Assembly (NCBI GenBank): GCA_035236585.1
Contig: CP141128.1
Location: forward strand, 34,392,684-34,456,683
Direction: 5' to 3'
Origin: Warburgia ugandensis
Lineage: Eukaryota > Streptophyta > Magnoliopsida > Canellales > Canellaceae
Length of the DNA stretch: 64,000 nt
Of this stretch, positions 11,255 to 24,006 are shown piece after piece. The notes under the pieces are model-generated. The model searched no databases. It was not told the origin of the DNA and was given only the letters and a program-made list of their open reading frames with translations. The position numbers and the translations under genes were made by a program. The stretch's first letter is position 1, and the number at the start of each line of letters is the position of its first letter.

Positions 11255-14200
11255 TGTGACACCCTAGGTTTTTCGTGAAAATTTTTTGTCTTTATTTTCA
11301 AAAGGTGGCATACCTCTAATTTTAAAATTCAAAAATAACAGAAGATGGTTTTCTTTGACATTCATTTTTTTCCAAAAACCTAGATGTCACCTCAACTCCC
11401 ATACTATACATAATATAGATTTTTATAGAAGATAGACATGCATTTTATGAAACAATAGGACCCATCCAGTGGTTCACATACACAACCCCTATAATTATTA
11501 TATTAAATGTCTAAGCAGCATAATCCAAATAACTAACTACACAATACATAAGCTTTAAAAAAATATATACTTGAGCACAAAAGTATAGCTATTAAACTCC
11601 TCTTGCTTGTGTATATATTCTCCTGTCTATCTGTATTTGAAATATTGTAAACATAAAACATTTACAATATCTCAGCAAGCTATGCTTGGTAGGGGAGATT
11701 TAAGAAAACATGTTAATTATATATGAATTAAGCATTTTACATCAATTAAAATATTCAAGTTCATCATGATGCTTATATGGAATGAAGTTTACAACATAGT
11801 TCATAATTCAATCATTTCATTAATAATTCAATTATCTACAAGTCATTGATAAAATAGCTATTTATAATTTTTCTCCATCATATGAATATAATAATCACTC
11901 TTTAAAGATTACCCTTTTCATGATATATGTAATTCACTGGTATTTTAAATATTTATCATTATCATTTTCCATATGATACCATACTCTAATTTTATGAGCC
12001 ATACTCTGCATAATATATCTACCCGTTCACTTTCCCATAAGAAAACTTTTATGGAACTATGCCCTCTAGCATATACATATAGGACTATAACATATATATT
12101 AAAATCGTTAAAAGTCATACAAAGTTATGAACATAGTCCATAGGCTTTATAACATGCATTCCCAGACTATACTGGGTCTTAAAATCATACCCCTTTCCTA
12201 CAAGGTTTATAATACTCCAGCCGCTACTGGTAATATCATAAAAGGTATCTCATCATGCCCAGATAACTACATAATAATTTACTGATACCAACTTTGGAAA
12301 TAACAAAATCCATGTCTGCATGGGGGGGACCAAGGCTGTCATAGTGGCGGCCTTCCCATGACTACCCCACCTGACATTTAACCTCTCATTGGGCATGGTA
12401 TCCATCATATAATAAATTTCAGAGAGCGGGTGGCCAAACCCTACAACTCTCCTAGCATAGCATCCCCAGGCCTATGCCTATCTAAATCAAAACTCTCAGG
12501 CCACCATGCTTGGATGTAAAATAATAATATATAGGCGTCTTGCCTGTACATAATATACATATACATATATGAATATCTCATCATAATCATAACATCCTCA
12601 CTTATTAGGTGATCGCCCACCAAGGATGTACTGTAAAATCTTAGGCTCATACACCACATATGATATAATGGTACCCATGTACCATAAATATCTTTTTATC
12701 ACAATAACAGCTATGATATTTTTAAGAATAGATCATGTGTATCCATTAATATCATTCGGTAGGCTTCAATTATAAGCATGTCATTCATGTAGCATTTCAA
12801 ATCACAAATTCTCATCATTCACAAGTAAACATTTTTCATCATCATATATCATATGAAATGCCGAATTTAAATGATATAATATCTATCATAAGAATAAGAT
12901 CATGTTTTAAAAACATGCATCTTACTATTAAGACCTGCTTTCTTAATTCTCCACCTACCTCGTGTAGCAAGTTCATCCATTTTCCACTAGCTCTAGTCGC
13001 CCTCTTCTTCACAATCGACCCCATACACTTCAATCTATACAATGCATAAAGTTTCTTTTCCTAATACATACACATATATTTATGTTTAAGTATGATCTAA
13101 TGGCCAAAAGTGCTCTCATTTTGATCATCATCTATCTTTTAATGATTTTAAAGATAATATTAGGTTTGACTCTAAGGATAATTGCCCAGGTAGTTCAGGT
13201 GTGGGTGTACCTTAGTGTTTTATGCAAAATCGAAGTCAAAGCATGGCCTGATACATTGAAAAATTTTCTATTCTATATCGTAATGACATCATTAATTGTT
13301 ATACTAGGAAGTGTGGGTAGGATCAATAAGATTGGGTAGTTGTTTGGAAATCCCAAGTCTTCAATCCATTACAAGCACTCCTACTGATCCAGCAAGTGTG
13401 TGCTTTACCATTCTACAATATATGCTTGTTGTCACTTATCTTTTACTAAAACTTCCAATCAAATTTTTAGTGACAATAGTGTCAATACTAGATCCATGCA
13501 AATGGTGGTCATACCTACCAAGTTTATTACTAAAGCCTAAACTAAATAGTTAAGAAGAGCTAATATCAAGTTCCAGCATGAAATCATTTCATAAAAGAAG
13601 CTAATTAGAGGAAATACTACTGGGATTGCTTCCTAGTTATTTGAGTGGAACTTGATATTTGAATGTGAACCATTCCACATTTTACTTACAACACCCATCC
13701 ACTTAAAAGTTAAGCCACTGGCTAGGTAGGTAGTGTTATTAGTGGGAATTTTGTACAAAGGCACACCAAAGTAAAGCCCAAAGTACAGATCATGTAGGCC
13801 ATGAGGTCTCATACTAAATGTATACAGTAATAGGCCATTAAACTGTTGTAGATTTTTCATTTGAAAACATATCAATAACTGGATAATGCTGAATTAGAAC
13901 AAAATAAAGGTTTTAAGTATAAATTATATCTCCTACGTGTGTGCTTCCAATCCAATAAATCATTAAGAACATTAGATCACTATTGGAGGGCCATGGATCT
14001 ACTCAATCGTGATCATACAGTATTGTTGTGTCAAGATCTCTGTCAAATCAGCTCCGATCATTGAATCGCTTGAGGGGTTTTGTCCATGACATCAAGAGGA
14101 AAGTGATGAATGGCTCAAATCACTAATCTAAGTCATTTTCACCTTTGTATGCATTGTTCACTAGGACTGTTCACTATCGCCGGGGTTCTATCGCTGGTGA

Positions 14201-15236
14201 TAGAAATGGAATGTGGGGAAAAGAGATGGAAATGGGCTACTAGTGGTGGAGGTGGCTGAATTATGCACTACCCATTCTAGGTCACCAAAAAACGTAGGGC
14301 AAACAAAGACCAAAGGGAACAATCTAGTGGGTCTGAGCATGCCAGCCTTTCCAGGCCTGGCTATGCCAGTGCAAGAACATGACAAAGGGGGTTTCCCGTG
14401 TGGATCTGGGCACGCCAACCTACCCAAGGCCTGGCCATGCTAGAGCCTAAGAGAAAAATAGGGAAACATTACCCAGGCTTATCAGTGATAGCGGGGCCAA
14501 TGGGTTCGCTGAAGATCGCTGTTGGGTGATCGAATTTGAGGGGAAAATAGGTGGACACAATGCAGATTTGGGCATGCTGGCATGCCTGAAGCTTGGCTGT
14601 GCCGGTGCCGTGGAGACCCCAGAGGGAAATCGCCAAAAAACATAGATCCACTATGGATCTGCTCGAAAGAGAGGAGAGCTAGGGTTTGAGGGCTGCTGGA
14701 AAGATGCCGGAGAAGGGTTTCACGATGCAGAGGGTTTGAATGGAGGCAGCTCACTAGAGAAGGAGATCTGGTCGGAGGAGGTGGATGTCGTTGATGAGGT
14801 CTAAGCAAGGGGGTCAGACATTGTAGAAACTCGATCTGGGTTTCTTTTCGTCGCCGGCTATGCTGGAGCTGGAGAGAGGGAGATTAGGTAGGAAAAGAGT
14901 TGCTAGAGAAGACCTAGTTCGGGTTTCTCCTTATCACCAAAAAAAGGTTTTAGTTCCAAATTATACTTCTATAATAAGGTATACTCCTTGAAATCTCATA
15001 ACCTGATCATGAAATAGTAAAATTTTAAGGTGAAATTCATCCGAAGACCAATTTTAGTGTTCTTTATGTCGTTAGACTCGATTTTTTTATTAAATTCTAA
15101 ATATTCATGCTTCCACCCCAAATTCCATTTCTATAAAAATTATTTTCTTTGGGTCAAAAATTCCAATTATATTCCAAAATTCTAATTTTACATAATAACG
15201 CCCAGAATAGTATTTATGAAATTTGGGGTTGTTATG
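11255..15236 (-). repeat. 5' LTR of the LARD-like element (right copy)
   Basis: About 3.98 kb. It starts TGTGACACCCTAGG and is colinear with the left LTR to the common GTTGTTA end. The terminal two bases at 15235-15236 differ from the CA seen in the left copy. The second, weaker copy of the U3-type module lies at about 15030-15105. GC-richer segments around 14200-14800 open short frames on both strands that are shared with neither gag nor pol. Confidence 0.8.
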
Positions 15237-15502
15237 GGAGAAAATAGAAGGGAAGAGGGATTGTAGTTTACACTCTTACCTCTTTTCCTTGTAATGGATG
15301 TTCAGATCTAAGGGAGGGATGGTGAGAGTGATCTCTCTCCATCTAGCTATAGTACTCTAGGGAAAATTAAGAGATCCCTTGTTCTTTTTTTCTCACTTCT
15401 ATTATAGATTTTCTAGGGTGGAAGCCCTAAGAAATGGATGGCTTAGATAACAAGGGGAAAGAATCAAGGAATAATTATGATGTAAGGATGGAAAGAATGA
15501 AA
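15237..15502. other. unassigned, between LARD LTR and Athila-type solo LTR
   Basis: About 265 bp, rich in A and G, with no frame of note. Its right end joins smoothly to 17206 when the solo LTR 15508-17200 is removed, so it belongs to the same older host sequence as 17206-18760. Confidence 0.5.
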
Positions 15503-15507
15503 TAAGG

Positions 15508-17200
15508 TGGTATAGCTTTAAAATTACTCTGAAGCACCCGAATCAATGTAGTAATTGTATGTGTGCGAGGTAAATCCCATGCGGAATCTCATGGATTTTT
15601 AAGCAATTGGACCTTGTTTAAATTGCATATCCTAGCCAGAGAAAGATTATATTTGATGTATTCTAAGAATTGAAATAGCATGGAAATAAAAACATGCATG
15701 GGATTAGAAACTAAACCAAGGAAACTTTCTAAAAATAATATGCATTCAAAATCAAAACTAGAAACATAAGAAAATTAGAACTTGGAAACTTCTTAAAAAC
15801 TATGATTTAACCTAAGGAAGCAACTAAACCTAAACATGAATAGCAAAATCTAAACATGAATTAAACCTAATCTATGAAACAAAATAATAAATAATAAATG
15901 TCAATGGGGAATGCACACGGAATCAAATCTCATTCATTGAATGTAAAGAGTTACAAGCATGGTGCAAATGAAATGTAAACAACTAAACTAATTCTTGATT
16001 GTACTCTCAAGTTGAATACTATCCAACAAGGGCCACATGTATGAACCAAGAGGGAGGATCGCGTTAGAGAATGAAAGCAAGATGGAGAACCAAAATCCTA
16101 AGAGCTAGAGGAAGAGGAAGAAGAAAAAATAACTAACTTGATCATAAGGTTACCATCTCTTGGCTGTCACAATAAGAGATTGACAACCTTGGTATGTAAG
16201 GATTTAGAACATATAATTAGAATCAAAACATAAAGGGAAGGGCCAAAATAATTTTTACATCAAACAATTAAAGAAACCATGTAAAAACAAGAGAAAAGAG
16301 CATGGGAATTAACTTCTCCAAGGCAAGGAACTTGGCTTGAAGAACAACCAAGAAAGGTGCATGAAACTCTAGTTGGGGAAAGGCATTGTAGTGCTTCAAT
16401 AGAGAAGGCATGGAGCAGTTTGGCTTGAAGGGAAAAATACATGATGTGCTAACAAGGATGGAAGTGTGGAGGACCTCCTCTCTTTAACATGATGTTCCAT
16501 ATTTTCTAAAAAAATAATATTTTGTAGAATTCTATCCCTAGGAAAATAGTAAAGAGATAATATTTGGGTAGAGATAAGATAGGATAGGTAACTTAAGAAG
16601 AAGAGAGAAAACGAAAGTTTAAGGAATGTGATCTCTTCTCTAATTGGTCCACATGTGCATGCCACCTAACCTGGTTGACAATCCAATCTTTCTTCCTATT
16701 TTTTCTAATCAAAACAAGTTTTCTTCAAATGGGAAATTTCTTAGAAAGTTTCCAAAAGGTGTGAACTCATGTTGACTTGGCTTAAATGGCTTCCATGGCT
16801 TTCTTTGATCGTTTCTAGCTTGGTGGTTTCATGGCTTGCTTCTTTAACTTCATGGCTTATTTAGCTTGATTTCTCCTAGCTTGGCTTATGTGACTCAAGT
16901 GGCCTGCATGGCTTGATTTCTCCTCTAAAGAAATCTTGGCCTTTGGATTGTCTTTTAAAACCTACAAAAGATAAATAAAAAAATAAAATAAACAAAGAAC
17001 ACCTAATTAATACCTAGAAACTATTATAAATCACATACTCTGATTAGTTTTTGAACATGTAAAATATCAAACTTTTGGATCATTAGCTCACAAATGCATA
17101 TGCCATGAATTTTCAAAAAAAAATCCTACAATAATGCATCTAATTTATAACACATGAGCTGATAATTGAGTACTTTTTATGAAAAATTGAATACCTATCA
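15508..17200 (-). mobile_element. solo LTR, Athila-type
   Basis: A 1693 bp unit starts TGGTATAGCTTTAAAATTAC and ends ACCTATCA. It is flanked by TAAGG (15503-15507) and TAAGA (17201-17205), a 5-bp duplication with one difference. The two ends match the ends of the Athila LTR at 52727-55636 (TGTAGCTTTAAAATTAC at one, a TGATA..GTATTCAATTTT start on the reverse strand at the other). The terminal GAGGTAAATCCCAT..GGAATC motif is at 15567-15587. No polypurine tract or internal region follows, so this is a solo LTR rather than half of an element. Confidence 0.78.
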
Positions 17201-17205
17201 TAAGA

Positions 17206-18760
17206 AATGGAGGAATTGGGATGGCATGGAATGTAAGGATGGAAGGGTTTTGAATGTTGATTGGAGGGTGGAATAGAAGGAGATGAGGTAGAGTGGAAAT
17301 AGATAAGGGTGAGTGAGAAAAGACAATAAGTGGGAGGGAAAGACATAGAAGAGAAAAGGATAAAATAAAAGAAAGGATTTGAAAAATGGAAAGGACTTAG
17401 GGAGGAGGCCTAGAATGCATTAAGTGTGTTGGAATGTTCAGAAAGTCTGAGATAATGTAGACCTTTGGATGGGAATGGATGGTGAAGATCTTTCTTCCTT
17501 AGAGTTTTACTTTGAATTCTCATGGAGTGGATTGTGGCTAGGGTTTGTGGATTTCTTCTACTTCATGTTTGTCCCATTGGATCATGCTTCACCCTAACTT
17601 AAATGGATGAGATTTAGTTCACGTTTTCTTATCCTAGAAGGATCTCTTTTATGCCTCATTTTCTCTCCACATTGGATTGGCATGCCATAGAGTGGATGAC
17701 ATAGATTCCTTTGAGATTTCCTTGTCCACTCTAGATTTCTCCTCTATTCTCTCCTGGCCTACCTTTATTTTCTTTGACCAATATCATTCAGGGAGAGTTG
17801 GAGGTGTCCTCTCATTGAGTGGGACATTTTTCTCCTATTTTGTAGGTGGGCAGCCCATGAAAAATATCTCCATCAATGGGACTTCAATTTGGTTGTCATT
17901 GCAGTATATCTTCTCTTTGGTCCATCCTTGTTTAATTAAATTGTCATTGCTTGCTTAGGATATGCATAAACAAGCATAGGTCTTGTCCTTTAAATGCTTG
18001 ACAAGTAAGGGTAATTTTCAATCATAGATTTCCTATAAATTATCTCTCTTCCCACCTCCTTTATTTTCTCCATCTTTGTTCCTTATTTTCATCACTCAAA
18101 AATGTGAAAAAAGGGGGGAATATATGCTTGCATGTGAAAATTTTCCACTCCCCTTTTGTGGTCACATCTTTTGGTGGAGCAAAAGAGAGACTGTGAAAGG
18201 AATGTGTCCTCAGGTGGACCTGATCATTAGACTTATTTTGTTTTAGAAAAACTCTTATTGTATGTGTATCCAATGTATGTGATTTTAGCTTCATTCAAAA
18301 GCTTACTAAGGTAGTGGATACCTTACATGGATGCATGGAAGTTCTATCAACTTTACTTTTGATATGAACACCATTTTTACTGCCAATAAAGTCGATGTTC
18401 CACTTAGGATTTCTAACTACTCTGACTTTGATAACAATGCCCACTTATCATTCTGAACTCCCAGACTTCATATTTGATATGCAAACCATGGTGTTTCTTA
18501 TACAACTTGCTTTTTTAATGTTTTTATACCAAAAATGATATTCTTTCTCATTTGTACCATAGACTTGCAAAATGTAGAATTAACCCTAATTAGTGATATT
18601 TAAGTTATTTTTGGGGCTAAAACCTAATAAATATAGAGGTATATGTGTATTATTTCTATGTATATCAAATATCTTGAGACTTAGATTTTTCTACTCTTCA
18701 AGTAAAACTACAAAATACAAAAGAAATAAATATATATATATATATATATATATATCCTAA
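17206..18760. other. unassigned AT-rich host sequence
   Basis: About 1.55 kb continuing from 15502. It holds short frames only (93 residues at 17677-17958 plus, 68 at 17140-17346 minus) without recognisable domains. An (AT)n microsatellite lies at 18729-18755. It may be an older LTR of another Athila subfamily, because Athila-like 3' noncoding sequence begins right after it, but I cannot show this. Confidence 0.4.
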
Positions 18761-19918
18761 TCACTTTCATAGATGTTGTTGTCTACATTTAGCATATGCA
18801 GAAAGCCTTTAAACCTCTAGGTTATCCTTAAGTGGACGAGTTGTAGTCTCATAAGGGTTTTAAAAAATGATACCCATGGACATTTTAAAATTTTGTTAAA
18901 TTCATTTATTTATCTTAGAGAAGTTTCTTCCATTCATCATTCATTAAATTCCTAACTTTAGCATGCTAACAGAAATGAACAACAATTTAAAATCCTACCC
19001 TTACGCTAAAGATATTCCATTATGTCATTAACCTTGGAATGTGTGTGTGAATATAGCCAATATATACACAATTATTAACTTCCAAGTATATTATAACCTA
19101 AATTACCATCCAAAAGTATATTTTGACTTCAAATCTCATAGGTTATTCTTACCACTCAGAAAGGGGTAAATCTCTCTTCAATATGTGAGAAAAATAGTGT
19201 GTATCAAAGGCAAATTATCATATATTTCATACAAAAGAAGGATAAATTAGAAAATAATCTGATAAGAGTCTCACAAAAGAATATCAACTACTAGGAATGC
19301 GATACTCTACCAAATTCCCCACTCAGTCATAACCATATCCAAGTCATACTTCTCCTTAGACAAGGTCATCAAAACAATGAGTATTAGGATAGACAAATAA
19401 TGTTTTGAAATATAGGTAAAGGTCATCTACCAATGTATTCATAACTCTTGTTTCTACCCATAAGAGTGAGCATTTCCTTTTTCATTTGCTATCTTTTTCA
19501 TTTTTCCTCTTTGACTTTTGTTATAGCCTTTCTATGAATTTTTCCCTTTTGGCATGTTCAATGTTCATCTATTGACTTGTATTGCTCATACTTTTTTTAA
19601 GGATATTTCTTCAACCATTTTTACATATTTCTAAAACAATCTAGGTAATGGATTTATTGTAGGGTTTAATAAGCATATTGGTCAATGGGTTCACAAAGAA
19701 AAGGCTTATTATAAAGGCTCAAAGTGGCTAACTAATGGAAAATTACTCAAGGAAGGCTAAAGGCTCTAGGTTTAATAAGGATAACCTCTATCATTTCCTA
19801 GGTTTCATATGGCTTGAATTTACCATAAACTTAAGAGATGTATGGCCTAAACATTCAAATGTTTTCTCAATTGTTAACTAGGATGAAGAATAATGAAACC
19901 AACTAAGAATTTATGTTT
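18761..19918 (-). mobile_element. Athila-like 3' noncoding region (left part)
   Basis: The stretch beginning around 18790 (AAACCTCTAGGTTATCC, then AAGTGGACGAGTTGTA) aligns with 55750-55790 of the Athila element downstream of its 3' LTR. Later pieces (19670-19830) share wording with 56640-56920. No coding is visible. It is interrupted by the solo LTR at 19924 and continues at 22696. Confidence 0.6.
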
Positions 19919-20302
19919 GTTGATGCAACGCCCGAGCAATTTACGCTAATTTGGACATTCTATAAGAAATGGACTGTGTTGAATGTTTTACCTTATTTAA
20001 AATAGTAAATGATGGAATTTGTAAGGAAATTTGGTACCATTAGATTCTACTCAAAAAATGGAATCCAACGTCTCAAAGAACGCCAAAAACGAAGTTCGTA
20101 TGAAGAAGTTACGGCCGTTTAAAGATTAGGGGTATTTCTATAAATTAAACAGAAAAACGAAAAAACGAAAAACGCAGAGGCCGTTTTGATAACAACACCC
20201 CCTGTCTTCTTCCACCTCCAGAAAACCCTGTTTCCCAATTTCTCCAGAATACCCCAGGGGAAATGGCTGCACCGCCATTGAGGGGCACTGCCTTCTCCCC
20301 TC

Positions 20303-20310
20303 TATAAAAG
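20303..20310 (+). promoter_or_regulatory. TATA box in solo LTR copy 2
   Basis: CTATAAAAGCCCC lies 379 bp from the LTR start, downstream of the U3-type module. The spacing agrees with the sister copies and with the Tekay LTR. Confidence 0.65.
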
Positions 20311-21460
20311 CCCCATCTCCCCCCTCACGAAAACACGATTTCTGGAATTTTTGGGACTGGGGTTTCTGGAAAAATCGAAAACCCGTCTCCTCTACATTTT
20401 CCTTTAATAGCCAGGGCAAAGTCAGGCCGGCCATGCCATTCCCGTCTCCCCATTTCCCCTTTCTTCCCTTCTACGATCTTGCTCGACGATGGGGTTTTCC
20501 CCTTCTTCATGGATTCCGGACAACACAGAATTCTGGCGAGATGGGGTTTCAGACGGAAAGAGGGTTCCACCACCGGGAAAAAGGGCATCCCCAAGCTGCC
20601 CAGGTAAGCCTGTTCTTCCCTCTCTATTAGGTTCATCCCCCTTTCAGGCTAGATCCATGCTGGATCTAGCATCCTCAGACGTTTTCTAGCCGAATTTCTG
20701 GCCAGAAAACATTCCTAAACCAGTCCAGACTACCTTGCACGAACCAGGCATCCCAGGGATGCCTTGCTCCATGTACGCCTGGGACAGGGTCCCAGGGATG
20801 GGCTCCGGGCGTACGACAATGCGTACACTGTCCCAGGTGCAATCTTCGGGTGCGCGCGTGACATAGGGCACGGGTCCTGGCTTGACTAGGATGCACGGGG
20901 TGCCCTGGGAGCTGAGGCGGGCCATGCTACAAGGTGCGTCCCTGTGATGATGCGTAGCATAGCTCGTCACTTGAGCATGCAAAACGCGGTCCCTGGCACG
21001 GCCTGTAGGTGCACACCCACGTAAGGTGATCGCGGTTCAACCAGGATACACAGGTGTCCTGGGAGCTGGGACACGCGGACCTAATGAGACCTTAAAGTTA
21101 GGATCAAAGAACAAATTACAGAGTTTAACTATTGGAAAGTAGATCCACATCATAGGATCTAGCCTGACAAATGAATTAGGCAAGGACCATTGACCCTAAA
21201 TGGCAAATCTAGCAGTCTAATGTCTAAATAGATTGAAATTAATAAGGACTCTTTGTATCCATTTATACCCAGGAGTTTATAAATGAGGTCCAGGGACGGG
21301 ATGAGTGCTAAAGGACGCGACTTTAAGAGACTTTGAGGTAGGTTCTCTATCACTACTAGACTTTTTAAATGAGCCATGATTGTTTTGAGAATGCATGTTT
21401 TAAGTATAAGTATATGACTTATTTACCATGACTTAGTTCAGCATACATATGATAAATGCT

Positions 21461-21574
21461 TTATGCATAGATATGTTTTGCAAATAATTGCATATACATT
21501 ATGCATAGATATGTTTTGCAAATAATTGCATATACGTTATGCATAGATATGTTTTGCAAACAATTGCATATATT
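21461..21574. repeat. 38-bp tandem repeat, 3 units
   Basis: Units start with TTATGCATAGATATGTTTTG at 21461, 21499 and 21537 and differ at only a few positions. The corresponding place in copies 1 and 3 (about 2400-2460 and 36560-36610) has a single unit, so the amplification is private to this copy. Confidence 0.95.
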
Positions 21575-22695
21575 GTATGATTTGTGAGCATTGAGTTTTT
21601 TAAAGATTGGATGTCCTTGAGGGTTACCAAAAGACACTGGAGTGCCCAAAAGACACTGGTAGGCAGTTGTGAGGGCCAGGCAGCTGTGAGGGACTCAAAG
21701 AGGACAGGTTTTGAAAAAGAGGTTTTCGCTTGTTTGATCTGATATGATTTGGGCTGATAAGCTCGTGGGCGCTATGCCGAGAGGTTTGGGTTGGCCTCCA
21801 GCCTCTACCACTATTAGGTGGATGGGTACCACACCCAAAAAGGGCATGTCCCTACGTCGACTGCATGTGGTACAGGAGGCTACCACTGGTGTCACGGCAC
21901 TGGGTCGATGTGTCATATGCCCTGTGGAGGCTTTGACGCTGTGTCCTCAAGTACCCGAGGACCACACGGCGGCGAGGTCGTGGGCATAGTTGGACCCTAT
22001 GGTTTGAGGATTTACTTGCATTGCATATACATGAGGTTGGTCGACCATACCAAATATCCATGAGTTGGATTCAGTTGAGCATCTTATGCATATCATTATG
22101 TTTATGATATATGATGCTTTCAACTTAGATTATGCTATTCTTTAAGTCGTCAGTATTTCACTTCGACAGTGGTTTTTAATATCGATATTGAACGTGGTTG
22201 TTCAAACATGCACATGTTTTTAATAGCATATGATTTTAAACATAGCATGCATTGCAAAACTAGTAGTAATAGACTCCTACTAAGTATAGTATATGCTCAC
22301 CCTATCCTTAACATTTTTCAGGATAGTTCCACTCACAAATAGAAGACGTCTCAAGAGATAATAGTGCTACGAGCAAGTGAATAAAAAAGGAGACAATTAT
22401 ACATGTAAGTAAACTCTCAACCCTTTGGACATGTATTTATTTATAGTTGGGCTGTGTGTTGTGACTGGATAGACCTGGGGAAAAACATTTATGATTTCTG
22501 AAGTTTTTCAAAAACTACTTTGAGTATTGTGAAAGCAAATGACACTCGGGGTTTTCAAAATGAGTTTAAAACCAAAGATTTTTCGCTGCATTGCATGGTT
22601 TTTATAAAATGGTTTTCAAATAGGGATGCATCCCGCCTTAGGAATTAGATATTGCATTTAAAAATGCATGGGAAAACCCAGGTCGTCACAGTTGA

Positions 22696-24006
22696 AGAAA
22701 AATTTAAAATTTATATATAGCCCTCTCAAAGAAAGAATGTCTTAAAATCTCACATGGGTTAATAGTCTGTACTTGTCTTCTTCAAGATCTCTAAGCTATA
22801 TTTTCGTAACAACTTAAACTATGTATATATGTCTATCATGTAGTGAATTATTTTGAGTTTAATTTTCATGAAAAACTTTAGAAAAGAATAAAAAGATGAA
22901 CTAATTATATACAAATATCTTAACAAGATAAAGTTTAAAAGATATGTTGAATATGTTCTCATCCTTGCAAAGGAACTTTTTGTAAAATTTTCAAAATTTT
23001 TAAATTTTTAAAGAAATAAAGAAAAGACAAAATAAATAAATAAAAGAACTTTTTGGAAACATCAAATTTGAGACACCCTACCTTTAGACTTACATTAAAT
23101 ATTGTCCTCATTATTTTAAAGTAAAAGCATAGACAAAGGAAATAACTATGTAAAGACAGAAAGGTTAGGAAGATAGTACATGCACTTCAGTGATGGTACA
23201 TTGATCTATTGATGTGGCCACTCATGCAAGATATATAATGCAGATGAAATATGCAGCTAAATGACACTTAACCTAAACTAACTAATTAATTTATTAAACC
23301 TACACCTAAACTAACTATGAAGGAGTTTCTAGAAAACTCACTCCATTTCAAAATTTCACGATAATCAATGTACATTGTTTACCTAGAGATGTACGGATGC
23401 GATAGTAGGATAGCATAGCAGATTATCGTGAGTGGAAACCATGTGGGAACAACGCAATGTACAATGTCCCAAGAGCTATTGAATTGGGAGTATAGGCTGC
23501 TAACATCAAAAAGTTGAAAATTTTCCTCTTTGACATCTTGGTGAAAGCTAGGGATAAGCTCACTCTGCATCTCCTTAAAAAGTTCTTCATTTTTATCTTG
23601 ATCCAAAGAAATAGTGGGGCTCCTACCATCTTCTGTACACCATGGAGCATGTTGATGTGTGGCCATAACATCAATTTGCTCACCTTCCTGTCCTATGTTT
23701 GACTCTCGATTAATAGGCAAGGGATTATATGAAATCAGGTGCTTCTTCACTATATGACTTAAATTGCATATCAAGAAATGGAAGGGTTCCTACTCAGGCT
23801 TACCATTGAGAAGTGTCTTTTAATGGCCTAGTATCTAATAAATCATTTACTTTATCAATGGAGGTGTTTATATCAAAATTAAAATGATTAAGACATGCTT
23901 CAAGATGATCATTGTTGGAGGATGGTAGGGATGATGTAGTCACTTGACTCTTTGTCTCATAATGATCATCTGAGTATGATATTTTTGTATCCATCTATAA
24001 TTGTTG
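22696..24006 (-). mobile_element. Athila-like internal fragment
   Basis: Continues from 19918 once the solo LTR is removed. Around 23060-23100 it carries wording typical of Athila 3' noncoding DNA (ATTGTCCTCA, as at 57180). The minus frame 23800-23994 (64 residues) contains HLEACLNHFNFDINTSIDKV, then NDLLDTRPLKDTSQW. This resembles the protease-RT linker of Athila polyproteins and the frame at 61844-62080 (LETYLMHFNGYFDLDKYIEEV). RT, RNase H and integrase are not recognisable here, so this is a reduced or non-autonomous derivative. The 131-residue minus frame 23379-23774 has no domain I recognise. Several breaks; treat as a fossil. Confidence 0.6.

Larger units (their letters stand above)
1..15236 (-). 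mobile_element. LARD-like LTR retrotransposon, two LTRs, noncoding interior
   Basis: The sequence at 1-7094 and at 11255-15236 is the same long repeat in direct orientation. The right copy starts TGTGACACCC; the left copy ends GTTGTTACA. A primer-binding site complementary to initiator tRNA-Met (11241-11252) lies 2 nt from the right LTR, and a polypurine tract (7095-7107, minus strand) abuts the left LTR, so the element reads on the minus strand with its 5' LTR on the right. The interior (about 4.2 kb) has no gag or pol similarity in any frame. LTRs near 4 kb with a noncoding interior fit the large retrotransposon derivative (LARD) class, which is thought to be mobilised by proteins of other elements. 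By eye the LTRs differ by roughly 6-8%, suggesting an insertion a few million years old. The left end lies about 42 bp outside the window, so its target-site duplication cannot be checked. Confidence 0.82.
19924..22690 (+). mobile_element. solo LTR, Tekay-related family (copy 2)
   Basis: A 2767 bp unit starts TGCAACGCCCGAGCAATTTA and ends CAGGTCGTCACA, flanked by the 5-bp duplication GTTGA (19919-19923 and 22691-22695). It is the same family as 1268-3969 in opposite orientation, alignable along its whole length. Read left to right: U3-type module (20030-20135), TATA box (20303-20310), GC-rich island with the GTAC inverted motif (20811-20826), three 38-bp tandem units (21461-21574), and the conserved 3' half shared with the Tekay LTRs. 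No internal domain is present. Confidence 0.9.

Noticed and set aside
15429-15438. TAAGAAATGG as left target duplication of the solo LTR ending at 17200
   Set aside because: The sequence after it does not start with TG or match the Athila LTR end; the TAAGG at 15503-15507 directly before TGGTATAGC fits the family end much better.
15508-19918. One Athila element reading from the LTR at 15508 into the noncoding DNA at 18761
   Set aside because: The LTR is not followed by the Athila polypurine block but by its own target duplication and 1.5 kb of other sequence, so it is a separate solo insertion.
23379-23774. 131-residue minus frame as a possible host gene
   Set aside because: Lies between Athila-like 3' noncoding DNA and an Athila-like linker segment, without a recognisable domain; more likely element-derived.
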